Translations under genes and position numbers: made by a program
Shown here: positions 1 to 8,275 of the stretch, piece after piece
Layout: every line of letters begins with the position of its first letter
Numbering within the stretch: the stretch's first letter is position 1
DNA from: Leptospira broomii serovar Hurstbridge str. 5399
Lineage (GTDB): Bacteria > Spirochaetota > Leptospiria > Leptospirales > Leptospiraceae
Length of the DNA stretch: 64,000 nt
Assembly: GCF_000243715.2 (NCBI RefSeq)
Contig: NZ_AHMO02000008.1
Span: forward strand, 1,227,001-1,291,000
Direction of reading: 5' to 3'
Notes under the pieces: model-generated
Seen by the model: the letters and a program-made list of their open reading frames with translations, nothing else
Database searches by the model: none
Told to the model about the DNA's origin: nothing

Positions 1-729
1 AAACGGATCGTTAGAGATCTGAATATGGCTTCTATCTTGGATAAAACGCTTCATTTACCCGAATTGGAAACGATTCCGGAAACTCACGTCGGTTATTTCT
101 CCATTCCTGCAGTTGGAATCTCGGGTGATTACTTGGATATTCTGCGTATAGATCCTGAACGACAATTATTGTTTCTCGGAGACGTATCAGGTCATGGATT
201 AGGTTCCGGTTATCTAGTTTCCGCAGTAAGAGGAATTATCCGCCGATACTTGGGCGATTCATCTTCATTACCGCAGATTTTTCGCGCGATCAACCTCTTC
301 TTGATCGAAAGATATAGAGGAAGCGAGTTCATGACTTCTATTGCAGGTATCTATAATTCTTCCGATGGTGCTTTTTCATTCGTAAATGCCGGCCATACTC
401 CTCCAATTTGCATACGAAAAGGAGGAAGAGTAGAGTTTCGAAACGAAACTCAAAGAGTTTTAGGTGTTCTTCCAACAGATTATAAGCTTCTTACCATACA
501 TTTAAATGCCGGAGATAAGTTAGTACTCTTCACAGATGGAGTAACGGAGACCTTTAACGATAACGAAGAGATCTTCGGAGAAGAAAATCTTCAACGTTTA
601 TTGTCTTCTCATCATCATTTAGGTGCGCAAGATCTAGCTGATCTAGTAAGAAAGACTCTTGAAGAGTACAGAAATAATAAAGAACCTAGTGATGATGTTT
701 CGTTTATATGTTTGGAAGTGTCCGATTAA
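1..729 (+). CDS. SpoIIE/RsbU-type PP2C serine phosphatase, C-terminal part
   Basis: The reading frame is already open at base 1, so the gene begins upstream and only the catalytic domain is visible. An internal ATG at 25 is not a convincing start. The PP2C/SpoIIE landmarks are in order: SGDYLDI (metal-binding Asp region), GDVSGHGLGSG, NAGHTPP, LFTDGVTE and SDDVSF near the end. In this family the phosphatase usually sits behind a sensor region (GAF, PAS, HAMP or membrane) and dephosphorylates an anti-sigma-antagonist protein in a partner-switching pathway. The sensor region lies outside the window, so the signal is unknown. The gene ends at TAA 727-729 and no partner-switch gene is adjacent downstream. 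Confidence 0.9.
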   Translation, partial: KRIVRDLNMASILDKTLHLPELETIPETHVGYFSIPAVGISGDYLDILRIDPERQLLFLGDVSGHGLGSGYLVSAVRGIIRRYLGDSSSLPQIFRAINLFLIERYRGSEFMTSIAGIYNSSDGAFSFVNAGHTPPICIRKGGRVEFRNETQRVLGVLPTDYKLLTIHLNAGDKLVLFTDGVTETFNDNEEIFGEENLQRLLSSHHHLGAQDLADLVRKTLEEYRNNKEPSDDVSFICLEVSD

Positions 730-894
730 GTATTGTTTTCTTCCAAATCAACTTCTTTAAAAAATTTTTCATAAAATTAATTAAAATACTTTACAATGAA
801 AAGTTAATTGCTTAATTATGTCCCTATCCAAGAGCATTCTTGATCTCTCGCAAATAACGGAGGTCTGAAAAGTTCAAAACAATGGAGGACGTCA

Positions 895-987
895 ATGGTT
901 GCAAAAAAGAAAGCAGTCAAGAAAGCAGCTAAAAAGAAAGTAGCAAAGAAAAAAGCTGCTAAGAAGAAAGTTGCGAAAAAGAAATAA
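895..987 (+). CDS. 30-residue Lys/Ala-rich basic protein
   Basis: This is a very short gene: ATG at 895, TAA at 985-987. A strong Shine-Dalgarno GGAGG lies at 884-888 and a clear terminator follows at 1039. The protein is almost entirely Lys, Ala and Val in a VAKKKAxKKxA pattern, like the C-terminal tails of histone H1-like and HU-like DNA-binding proteins. Its own ribosome-binding site and terminator suggest an independent, probably well-expressed transcript. Binding to nucleic acid is inferred from composition only; no folded domain is possible at this length. Related tails occur at 3704-3949 and at the N-terminus of LigA. Confidence 0.75.
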   Translation: MVAKKKAVKKAAKKKVAKKKAAKKKVAKKK

Positions 988-1038
988 CCAACTTTAATAA
1001 CATCTCCTTTTATACATTTTATAGAAGGAATGGAGCTT

Positions 1039-1073
1039 AAAACCCGCTTCCAGTAAGCGGGTTTTTTCTTTTT
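1039..1073 (+). terminator. Rho-independent terminator after the Lys-rich gene
   Basis: AAACCCGCTT pairs with AAGCGGGTTT around a short CCAGT loop, followed by a T-rich run (TTTTCTTTTT). It lies about 50 bases after the stop of the 30-residue basic protein. Confidence 0.9.
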
Positions 1074-1212
1074 AGGGCCACTCCGTTGAATATTTTCTGT
1101 TAAAAGACAGAAACAAACCTTTCAGTGTTGTATTTTTACAACATCGACATCGATTCATGCACGATCATCGAATATTTTTGTCCGTTGTTCTAGTAAGAAG
1201 CCCTGACTTTGA

Positions 1213-1902
1213 TCATAACTTAAGGTGTCGAGTTACGTCTTTCATCTCTTCGCGTAAATCAGGGAGTGCATTCCCGTAATTCTTTATCGAAATGGCCTCG
1301 CCTTCGGATGAAATTTCATACAATCGATACTCGTTTTCTGTATTGGACGACTTTTCTAACTTGAAAAACTTGATCGCGCGCTTAGTAAAACGGTTATAAG
1401 CGGTGAACTTATGATAGTAGAACCCGTCTTTTTTGGGGTTTATCGGATATGGAATATAATATTCTGACCCTAAAACTAGAATATTTGGCGTTACAACGGC
1501 CATTCTAGTCCAAGTAGCAAGATTTAAAGGATAGTTCTCCTCAACGAAAGATCGTTTATAATTTTTTTCCCATAGTTGAAGGATCTTTTTTCTAGTTTCA
1601 TCGGCTTGTTTAGGCCTACCCAGTCCGTTCAAACAGATTTCGAGGAGAGATAAGAGGTGTAAAGAATCGGATTTCCCGCTTTGTAATTCCTTTTGAACTA
1701 GTTTTTTAGCGGAAATATAGTCTTCAGAGTAGATATTTTCCCAAATTTTATCGACGCTTGCCGTATTCTTTACCGAATCTTCCGGTAAAAGATCCCAGGG
1801 ACTATCTACCAGCAGCAAAGTGAGAAGAAGCGCCAAAGATAGGCTTAAACTTCTCCATCTAGATGCTTCTCCGATCTTCCTTTCCGAAATAAAAACGTTC
1901 AT
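1213..1902 (-). CDS. Hypothetical membrane-anchored protein, 229 aa
   Basis: I do not recognise this protein. It has a short basic N-terminus, one hydrophobic stretch at about residues 17-34 (signal anchor or uncleaved signal peptide), then a soluble region. Residues 50-115 are helical with alternating Ala and Leu in a TPR-like pattern (SAKKLVQKEL, LLSLLEICLNGLGRPKQA). The C-terminal half is rich in Tyr, Phe and Lys. It lies 35 bases downstream of the SUFU-domain gene on the same strand, so it may be the last gene of that operon. The function is unknown; a periplasmic, membrane-tethered location is inferred. Confidence 0.7.
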   Translation of the reverse strand: MNVFISERKIGEASRWRSLSLSLALLLTLLLVDSPWDLLPEDSVKNTASVDKIWENIYSEDYISAKKLVQKELQSGKSDSLHLLSLLEICLNGLGRPKQADETRKKILQLWEKNYKRSFVEENYPLNLATWTRMAVVTPNILVLGSEYYIPYPINPKKDGFYYHKFTAYNRFTKRAIKFFKLEKSSNTENEYRLYEISSEGEAISIKNYGNALPDLREEMKDVTRHLKL

Positions 1903-1937
1903 AGATAGTACCTTTCGCCTTTGAGAACTCTCCGGTT

Positions 1938-3056
1938 TTAAATGACCGAAGTTCTCTCCGGGTCATGGATCCAGACAGGATTATCTTTTTCCCAAAGCGA
2001 AAGAAATTCGTTCGCACCGCGATCTTGAATCACTTCTTTTTCTTCTTCGGATACAGGTAATAACGATAGGAACCGAATCGGTCTGCCGTTTTCGGCGAGT
2101 AAACCTGAGAGTGATGGATGTCCTTTTCGGGTATCCAATTCCTTTAATAAAAGTGAAGTAAACGTAAGATGAAGAGCTTCCGGATCTCTACGACTCATTG
2201 AGATTGTGTGACCGTGCCCGAACCATTTCCCCATGCTCCAAGGAAATCGGATAATCTCTCCTATTTGATGCGGTACCCAACTTTCCGACCGATCTTCGTC
2301 CGAAATTTTCGCGGCAAATAAGAGTTCGACTCTCGAATAATCTTCATAATCTTTTCGATAAAGTTCTACGCCGGGCATATTCTGTGCACTCATGCCGATC
2401 GTCGAATAAATATAGACATCGGGAAGTAAATCCCACCGGAATCTGGATATACCGAGTTGAGGAAACTTTCCTCCGTCAGCGGACCAATATTTCTCATGTT
2501 TTCCGAAAACATTTTCTAAAAATCCAAGACGAAGCTCTTGGATTCGCTTCCAACTTCCATCAAAAGCCCGTGATTCCCAATGATTACGATCTCGTCGAAT
2601 CCGATCCGGGATAATTCCAAACTCCGCATTTCCTAACGGGTATGCCGTAATCGCATCGACTTTCGCATAAATTGAATACCCGTGAAAGTCCTTTACCCCT
2701 GACCAAGGCGGAAGATAAGCGATGAGCGCTTCCTTATAAAAAAAAGAGACTCCGGTCCCTTCTTCAGTCCAAATAAAGTGAATATCCTCTTGGTTAAATG
2801 CTGGAAGAGGAGACGGATCCGTTACCTCCGTCTCGATAAGTAAGGGGGCTAGGCCTGAATGGAGGTCCTCCTCGCTACGATGTTTCGGAGCCTGTACACG
2901 GTTGCATACCCAAACCGATTTCATTGAAAATTCCGGATTCTCTTCCGCCTGCAAGTAAAGATAAACGGTTTGTCCGTCGTCTTCCAAATAAGCTGTAAAG
3001 GAGCCGTATGGATTCGCTTCCTGGTATACAATTTTAGGTTCTAAAACTTCCTTCAT
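1938..3056 (-). CDS. Suppressor-of-fused (SUFU) domain protein with N-terminal extension
   Basis: The C-terminal half carries SUFU-family marks: RFPWSMGKW followed by GHTIS, then LTFTSLLL, then LLPVSEEEKEVI, ending in a WxxDxxR-like tail. The N-terminal half (about 1-190) has LAPLLIET, YLPPWSG, FHGYSIYAK and WSADGGKFP, which I recognise from a bacterial subgroup that joins an extra domain to SUFU. Bacterial SUFU proteins are often immunity proteins of polymorphic toxins, but this subgroup has no assigned role that I know of. The start overlaps the stop of the upstream 87-residue gene by four bases (ATGA), so the two are translationally coupled. No large toxin gene is nearby. Confidence 0.75.
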   Translation of the reverse strand: MKEVLEPKIVYQEANPYGSFTAYLEDDGQTVYLYLQAEENPEFSMKSVWVCNRVQAPKHRSEEDLHSGLAPLLIETEVTDPSPLPAFNQEDIHFIWTEEGTGVSFFYKEALIAYLPPWSGVKDFHGYSIYAKVDAITAYPLGNAEFGIIPDRIRRDRNHWESRAFDGSWKRIQELRLGFLENVFGKHEKYWSADGGKFPQLGISRFRWDLLPDVYIYSTIGMSAQNMPGVELYRKDYEDYSRVELLFAAKISDEDRSESWVPHQIGEIIRFPWSMGKWFGHGHTISMSRRDPEALHLTFTSLLLKELDTRKGHPSLSGLLAENGRPIRFLSLLPVSEEEKEVIQDRGANEFLSLWEKDNPVWIHDPERTSVI

Positions 3057-3316
3057 CTGATTGGGATCTCTACAATTCGTTTATTAAATCGATCGAGGAT
3101 AGATTGGATTTTTGTCTCCATTCCTTTCTCGAATAGAATGTCCGGAAAGTATGCGCTGGCATTGATTAGCCCGGTTAATTCGACCTGATTCCAGGTATGG
3201 TAAGTTTTGAGAGTATCCCAAACAGTAAAAGGAACCGGAGCATTATCCTTCTTACATTTAATAAATGTTTCAACTGCCTTGATAGGGGTTAAGATTTGAT
3301 TCTTCACGGTAGGCAA
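3053..3316 (-). CDS. Small hypothetical protein (87 aa) coupled to the SUFU gene
   Basis: I do not recognise a family. The protein is soluble, with no signal peptide or membrane segment. It has a Trp/Tyr-containing centre (VWDTLKTYHTWNQVEL) and a helical C-terminus (KIQSILDRFNKRIVEIP). Its stop codon overlaps the start of the SUFU gene in ATGA, so both are probably made together and may interact. It could be the truncated end of a larger effector or a genuine small partner; the sequence does not decide. Confidence 0.6.
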   Translation of the reverse strand: MPTVKNQILTPIKAVETFIKCKKDNAPVPFTVWDTLKTYHTWNQVELTGLINASAYFPDILFEKGMETKIQSILDRFNKRIVEIPIR

Positions 3317-3387
3317 CCTCGGGTATAAGGACCATTCTTCCTAAAAGAAGAGAAGATTCAAGCCGGTTACTTCGTGTAATTGGGTGG

Positions 3388-3423
3388 AAAAAAGGAGTAA
3401 GCCGGGGCATCCATTCGCCCGGC
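3388..3423 (-). terminator. Possible leftward terminator
   Basis: GCCGGG (3401-3406) pairs with CCCGGC (3418-3423) across an 11-base loop. On the minus strand the stem is followed, after seven bases, by TTTTTT (complement of 3388-3393). The gap between stem and T-run is longer than usual, so this is moderate evidence. It sits just past the small ORF at 3438-3554. Confidence 0.45.
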
Positions 3424-3437
3424 CCTTCTACCGAAGA

Positions 3438-3554
3438 TTATCGGTGAAAGAAGTTGCTGAGTGGCTCTACGAATACTCTTTCGCGATTTTTCCTTTCCTT
3501 GTATTGTTCAAAAAGGATCAGCGAGAGAGCTGCCGTTAAAAAAATCGTTTCCAT
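3438..3554 (-). CDS. Candidate 38-residue single-pass membrane protein
   Basis: The ORF runs from ATG (complement of 3552-3554) to TAA (complement of 3438-3440). Residues 2-15 (ETIFLTAALSLILF) form a short hydrophobic helix, followed by a highly charged segment (EQYKERKNRERVFVEP). This hydrophobic-then-charged layout is typical of real bacterial small membrane proteins. A terminator-like hairpin follows. No good Shine-Dalgarno is visible before the ATG, which lowers confidence. The function is unknown. Confidence 0.4.
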   Translation of the reverse strand: METIFLTAALSLILFEQYKERKNRERVFVEPLSNFFHR

Positions 3555-3703
3555 GTACAATTTCGACGGCAAGTGTCATCGGAATCTTACGTAGAACAAT
3601 TTAGTTTTTGGAAAAAAATTTCATAGAATTTTGATTCTACGAATAAAGAATTCACTGATACGGAATCCGGAAAATAACCCGTTTGGATTATGATCTACAA
3701 TGA

Positions 3704-3949
3704 CTACGAAAGCGCTTCTTTTGCGGCTTCCTTAATCGCTTTTAATAAACGACTTTTCATACGATCGGGAATTCGAGAAGAGACTTCCAGAGTATGCACG
3801 AAAACTTCTGCAGCGAGGTCCACCATTTCCGTCATTTTAACGTCGTTTTCACGGGGAATAGAGAAGGAAGCTTTCTTTGTGCCTTTACTTGGGCTTTTCT
3901 TTTTTACGGCTTTCTTAGCTGCCTTCTTTTTGGGTTTCTTTAGGGTCAT
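3704..3949 (-). CDS. Small protein with Lys/Ala-rich N-terminal tail, 81 aa
   Basis: The first 28 residues are a basic tail (KKPKKKAAKKAVKKKSPSK), and the remaining 50 form what looks like a small helical domain (MVDLAAEVFVHTLEVSSRIP, then LLKAIKEAAKEAL). There is no signal peptide. The tail resembles histone H1-like C-termini and the 30-residue protein at 895-987. A nucleic-acid-binding or nucleoid role is inferred from composition; I do not recognise the folded part. Confidence 0.65.
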   Translation of the reverse strand: MTLKKPKKKAAKKAVKKKSPSKGTKKASFSIPRENDVKMTEMVDLAAEVFVHTLEVSSRIPDRMKSRLLKAIKEAAKEALS

Positions 3950-4013
3950 AACAATATCTAGTAGGTGGCGGGTTCGTATCTTAGTTTCTCCCTATTCCCC
4001 TTCCAGCAGGATT

Positions 4014-4334
4014 TTATTCTCGATCTAAAAAAATTCCCAGCACTCTATAGCTCTCGATACTCTCGGTTGGTAATTCCGCATTCCGAGTTCCTTTGCTATC
4101 GATGTCGGTCATTCGAATCCGAACATCTTCCCCTTTTTTCCAAACTCCGTCTGATTCGGAAACATAAAAGAATCTAGAGTATTTCCGTAAGTCCAGGCAA
4201 TCTTCCACCTTTTCCCAATGTGCAGAAACGGAAGGAGATGGCTCCAATTGCTTGGTATTAGGTACAAGAATTCTTTCCTTTCCCAGAAAGGTTCTAATCT
4301 CGCCTGTGCGTATATTTTCCGCGGTAATGAACAA
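4014..4334 (-). CDS. Hypothetical protein, 106 aa
   Basis: Translation appears to begin at a TTG (complement of 4332-4334), about nine bases after GGGAG; no in-frame ATG is available upstream. The protein is soluble and mixed charge, probably beta-rich (DVRIRMTDID, YRVLGIFLDRE). I do not recognise a family. It lies 64 bases upstream of the Lys-rich gene at 3704-3949 on the same strand and may be cotranscribed with it. Confidence 0.5.
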   Translation of the reverse strand: MFITAENIRTGEIRTFLGKERILVPNTKQLEPSPSVSAHWEKVEDCLDLRKYSRFFYVSESDGVWKKGEDVRIRMTDIDSKGTRNAELPTESIESYRVLGIFLDRE

Positions 4335-4612
4335 GGAACTCGTCTCCCATTGCAGGTTGAAATTTTTTGGAAACGGTTCTCGCTTGGATTTTTAAAATTA
4401 TGTTCCAGATTGAATCCGGATCAGTACTGCTTAGACTCATCTCTCTGAAAATAGTTTTTATGCTATATTAGAGTTTCATTCAAATTCGAATTTTCTCATT
4501 GCTAGAGCAAGAATAGGACTGAATTCTTTTTCTTTAAATTTCGGATATTTTGAAATTTTTCTGAATATTCTGTTTTTTTAATTACTTGATTTTTGCAAGA
4601 CGAACGATCGAT

Positions 4613-6154
4613 TTAAGAAAGAATCGCCTTCCATCTTCGTCCTTCCCGAGCAATCGTCACTTTGGTTTTATCGTATTCCAATTGATCGCCCGTCTTTACT
4701 AAGTTTCCACCTTTTTCATGTAAGTTAGCAAGAATAAATCTATCGATTCCTAGTTTCACTAGCACAAGTGAATACGGAGGTTTCCATGGAAAACCGGGGT
4801 TCATATTTACGGTCGTGGAAGACCATACGACTCCGACTTCTCCCTCGTCAGCACCAAGCTTGTTCAGAGTAAGAGGTTTCAGATTCGGCTTTCTTTGAAT
4901 GCGCTTTTTCCCCGGACGATCCGAAGAAAATAAAGCCACTGAGTTAATGCTATCGATTCCACCGTTTCCACCGAGAAGGGAAAGTTTTGGGTAAAGAGGA
5001 TTCTGTTTACCGAGCAGCTTAGGCTGCGCGTAAAGTCCGTATTGGCTTGCGATATCCACTAGTCCTGCCGCTGCAGAAATCGACATTGCGGCTTGGTAAT
5101 TTAAAATCCCACCTAATAAATTAACCGGGATAGTCTTTCCATTTTTAAAAGAAATTTTTCCTGCCTTTAAAGATTGGGTTACTTTCTTCTTCGAAAGTTG
5201 AAAATATTCCGCGGATTGCAGGATTATCATTCCGGTAAAGCAATCGTAGATCCAGGCGTAGTCAAGTTCGTCACGTTCGTAGCCCGATTGGGCGAATAAT
5301 TTTTCTCCCGAATTAGTTGCAGGCGTCTTGAAGCCCCCCTTCAAAATAAAGTATTCGCTATGAGCGGTATGCGTCGCACCTGCAAGATAAACCGGTGAAA
5401 GATCTTTCTTAATCCAACCTTTCGCTTTCCATTCATCAACTTTCTTTTCGCTCATTAGCAAAGTTGCAAACCCATGATCGGTCACAATCGCTATCATAGG
5501 AGAAGGATAAGGGTCTGCGATAGCTCGAGAAATTTGCTTTTCAGTAATTTCCCGCTGATAATGATAAGAGCGCGGATTCGTAATCGCATTCGTTCTAAAC
5601 TTCTTCGTAATTTCCTCTAAATCGCCTTGAGTTATCCCTTCTTCGAACATCATCCGCTTCATCAAAAGCCCGTACATGGAAATCAAAGTGGCTCCGTTAT
5701 CCAATTCAAATTCCGGATGACATACGGTTTCATTAACCCTTTTCAAATCGGAAACCAACTTAAAAGCAGATTTAGGAATATCCGCCGCCGCGATAAGTAT
5801 GACCGATTCTGGATCGGAAAGAAGTATGGATCGCGCCTGCCCGATCGCACCTGTGACACTAGCGCCTCCTAGATCTACCAAATGTGCGCGCATTCCCGTA
5901 AAACCTAATTCGTTAGCGATGCGAACGCTATGCCCGTATCCTTGCTTTCCCAGTGAAGCAGGCTCAATGCTTACGAAGTCGGTAATCTCCCGAGCTAGTG
6001 TCCCTTGTTTCAATTCTAAAAAACGGAGCAAATCCGTTATAGATTTCTTATAGTGATGAAAGACTTTCTTATCATTGCTCCAATCTTCATATTCCGATTC
6101 GGAAAAATCATCGATCGTGCTATCTGCAACGCCTAAAAGTACAGGATAATTCAC
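4613..6154 (-). CDS. Thiolase-like protein (TLP1/SCP-x-like) lacking canonical catalytic residues
   Basis: The 513-residue protein has the thiolase fold and an extra beta-rich C-terminal domain (about 440-513), as in thiolase-like protein 1 and other lipid-transfer-type thiolases. The nucleophile-loop cysteine of real thiolases is absent: the motif reads LGGASVTGA (residues 95-103). The usual GHP histidine motif is also missing, with NYQA at 352-355, although the Gly-Gly before it is kept. A YDCFTG motif at 303-308 corresponds to the conserved HDAF-type segment. Ordinary thiolytic cleavage is therefore unlikely; an aldolase-type or acyl-CoA-binding role is possible. It is the last gene of the operon with maoC, the dehydrogenase and the ligase. 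Confidence 0.85.
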   Translation of the reverse strand: MNYPVLLGVADSTIDDFSESEYEDWSNDKKVFHHYKKSITDLLRFLELKQGTLAREITDFVSIEPASLGKQGYGHSVRIANELGFTGMRAHLVDLGGASVTGAIGQARSILLSDPESVILIAAADIPKSAFKLVSDLKRVNETVCHPEFELDNGATLISMYGLLMKRMMFEEGITQGDLEEITKKFRTNAITNPRSYHYQREITEKQISRAIADPYPSPMIAIVTDHGFATLLMSEKKVDEWKAKGWIKKDLSPVYLAGATHTAHSEYFILKGGFKTPATNSGEKLFAQSGYERDELDYAWIYDCFTGMIILQSAEYFQLSKKKVTQSLKAGKISFKNGKTIPVNLLGGILNYQAAMSISAAAGLVDIASQYGLYAQPKLLGKQNPLYPKLSLLGGNGGIDSINSVALFSSDRPGKKRIQRKPNLKPLTLNKLGADEGEVGVVWSSTTVNMNPGFPWKPPYSLVLVKLGIDRFILANLHEKGGNLVKTGDQLEYDKTKVTIAREGRRWKAILS

Positions 6155-6172
6155 TTAGTTCTCCTAATTTAT

Positions 6173-6604
6173 TTACCGGACGGTGCCGGGAGGAATAACT
6201 TTGCATTCCCCCTTACCGATGATTTCGCCCTTTTGATTTTTCCACTCGATATTCATCGCAACTGCCTTAAGCCTCGCAATTTTTTCTTTCACTTCAACTT
6301 TGCAGGTAATCGTATCTCCGGGAAAAACGGGTTTCCGAAATTTTGTTACCGTTTCTAATGCAATCGTTCCTAACCCGGGAAGTTTCATGCCTAGGACGGG
6401 CGCAAGTAGAGATGCCGCCAGGCCGCCGTGTGCAATCCTCGTTCCGAAAGAAGTCGTTTTCGCATACTCTTCATCAACATGCAACGGATTAAAATCGCCG
6501 CTAATTCCCGCAAATAAATAAATATCGGTTTCAGTAATCGTCTTAGTAAAACTCGCCGAATCTCCGATTGAAATTTCGTCAAAGGTCTTTCCTTTTTCGT
6601 ACAT
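6173..6604 (-). CDS. MaoC-family (R)-specific enoyl-CoA hydratase/dehydratase
   Basis: A single hot-dog-fold domain of 143 residues, the usual length for stand-alone MaoC proteins. The hydratase signature is clear: GDFNPLHVDEEYA followed by FGTRIAHGGLAASLL, with the catalytic Asp and His in DFNPLH. It should hydrate trans-2-enoyl-CoA to 3-hydroxyacyl-CoA in the cytoplasm. It lies between the acyl-CoA dehydrogenase (35 bases upstream) and the thiolase-like gene (18 bases downstream), so the three catalyse, or are modelled on, consecutive beta-oxidation-type steps. Confidence 0.92.
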   Translation of the reverse strand: MYEKGKTFDEISIGDSASFTKTITETDIYLFAGISGDFNPLHVDEEYAKTTSFGTRIAHGGLAASLLAPVLGMKLPGLGTIALETVTKFRKPVFPGDTITCKVEVKEKIARLKAVAMNIEWKNQKGEIIGKGECKVIPPGTVR

Positions 6605-6639
6605 TCAACTTTCCTTATAAATTTATTTAAGCCGAATAT

Positions 6640-8256
6640 CTATGCGACAGCGGCGCCTAAAATTCCCGATTTTAAGAATTCGATACAATCTACTACATCC
6701 TTATCTACGGTATCTAACTCGTAAAACTCCTGCAAAAGAAATTTCGTTCCTTGCGAATCCAGGTCTTTTAGGTACGAAGCGTTTTTCAAAAAGCGGGTTC
6801 CGGCAAAGAAAGTCAGAAGTCTAAGATCTCGAATACGTTCCTTAGATTCGTATTCGGAAGTAGATTGAACTGCATCCCAGAATCCGAGTTGAAGGACCGC
6901 AGTCAAAACGAGAAGATCCGCGAATGCAAATTCCCAGGCCTGTTTTTTCTTTCTTTCCGGATTTTGTCCAATGGATCGAACTAATCGCTTTGCCGAAGTA
7001 AGGAATTTACCTTGAGGAGAATCTGCTAGTTCTTTTTCGGCCTTTTGGCGAATTTCCTCGGTATGAGAATGTTCTAAAACGCTTAAAAATTTTTCAAATC
7101 CGTTAAACGTCGAGGATATGATACTTCTCTGAATTTCAGAAGTTCCTCCGCCGATCGTACCTAACTTTACGTCCCGATACAATCTACTTGCGGGACATTC
7201 CCTCATGTAACCCATTCCACCGAAGAGTTGAACTGCTTCGCTTGCTAATTCTTCCGACGTTTCAGTAACGAATACTTTTAAAGCGGAACTTTCCAAAGGC
7301 AAGCTTGACGAAGGATCACTATCTTTCTTGTTTGCGACAAAATAAATTAATCTGCGGGATGCGCAAAGATAGATCCAAGTTTTCACCAATTTTTCCTGAA
7401 TAGCATAAAAAGATAAAATCGGTTTACCGAATTGATGCCGCTTCCAAGCATATTCTATTCCTGCTTCGAGTGAAAATTCCATTCCACCCGGCACGGCGGC
7501 AACTAAAACCGTACGTTCCCACTCCAAAGTCGCTTTTCCGATTCGCAGGAATCCCGAGTTTAACGGACCGAGCAGATTTTCATCCGGAACGAACATATCT
7601 TGGAAGGAAAGCTCGGCGGTCGTAGAAGTATTGTGTCCGAGTTTTTTTAGTACTTTGCTAACGTAGAATCCTTTCGTATGAGATTCTACAATAAAGGCGG
7701 ACACTCCCATCGGTCCTCTGGACTTAGTGGTGCGTGCCATAATTATGAATACCTGACCGATCGGTCCGTTCGTGATGTACATTTTACTTCCGTTTAAAAT
7801 GAATCCACCTTCTACTTTTTGAGCGAAAGTAAGCATCCCCGCCGCGTCAGACCCTGAGTCGGGCTCGGTTAAACCCAAACCTGCAATCCATTCCCCTGTC
7901 GCTAGCTTAGGTAAATATTTGCGCTTCTGTTCCTCGGTTCCTTGAAACAAAATCGGTAGAGTTCCGATAATCATATGCGCACCCCAGGACAAACCGAAGC
8001 CTCCATCCAGACTCCCGGCGTTAAAGGATTCCTGAGCGATGCAACATTGTAAACAGGTACCACCCTGTCCTCCGTATTCCTCCGGAACGGCCATGCCGAG
8101 AAGGCCCATATTACCCATTTCTTTCCAAATATCGTCTCCCCAGGTCCCGTGCTCGTCCCTATCCTCCACGCTGGGAGACACCTTTTCTTTGGAAAATTTT
8201 TTTACCATTTCGTAAAATTCAAGATCCGATGAATTCAAATATGGATTTAAGAACAT
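6640..8256 (-). CDS. Acyl-CoA dehydrogenase, LCAD/IVD type with C-terminal extension
   Basis: This is a 538-residue FAD-dependent acyl-CoA dehydrogenase. Signatures are GLTEPDSGSDAAG, the substrate-loop TTAELSFQDMFVP and LFGGMGYMREC. The usual catalytic Glu of the YEGTSEIQR motif is replaced (IGGGTSEIQR), but a Glu-Arg is present in LEWERT, the position of the base in long-chain and isovaleryl-CoA dehydrogenases, so activity is expected. About 150 residues follow the core, more than the typical 380-400 residue enzyme. It lies 20 bases after the acyl-CoA ligase and 35 before maoC, in one leftward operon. It probably oxidises an acyl-CoA made by that ligase. Confidence 0.93.
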   Translation of the reverse strand: MFLNPYLNSSDLEFYEMVKKFSKEKVSPSVEDRDEHGTWGDDIWKEMGNMGLLGMAVPEEYGGQGGTCLQCCIAQESFNAGSLDGGFGLSWGAHMIIGTLPILFQGTEEQKRKYLPKLATGEWIAGLGLTEPDSGSDAAGMLTFAQKVEGGFILNGSKMYITNGPIGQVFIIMARTTKSRGPMGVSAFIVESHTKGFYVSKVLKKLGHNTSTTAELSFQDMFVPDENLLGPLNSGFLRIGKATLEWERTVLVAAVPGGMEFSLEAGIEYAWKRHQFGKPILSFYAIQEKLVKTWIYLCASRRLIYFVANKKDSDPSSSLPLESSALKVFVTETSEELASEAVQLFGGMGYMRECPASRLYRDVKLGTIGGGTSEIQRSIISSTFNGFEKFLSVLEHSHTEEIRQKAEKELADSPQGKFLTSAKRLVRSIGQNPERKKKQAWEFAFADLLVLTAVLQLGFWDAVQSTSEYESKERIRDLRLLTFFAGTRFLKNASYLKDLDSQGTKFLLQEFYELDTVDKDVVDCIEFLKSGILGAAVA

Positions 8257-8275
8257 AATAATCTCCTAATGTACT

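Larger units (their letters stand above)
3317..3703. other. 387-base intergenic region with a possible small gene
   Basis: No long gene lies here. On the minus strand I see a 38-codon ORF (3438-3554) followed by a GC-rich hairpin and a T-run (3388-3423), both listed separately. Bases 3555-3703 are AT-rich and probably hold a leftward promoter, but I cannot place -35 and -10 boxes with confidence. Confidence 0.5.

Noticed and set aside
1094..1143. Two small hairpins (TTTCTGT/ACAGAAA and TGTTGTA/TACAACA) as terminators of the 229-aa gene
   Set aside because: Stems are weak and no T-run follows on either strand; they could arise by chance in AT-rich DNA.
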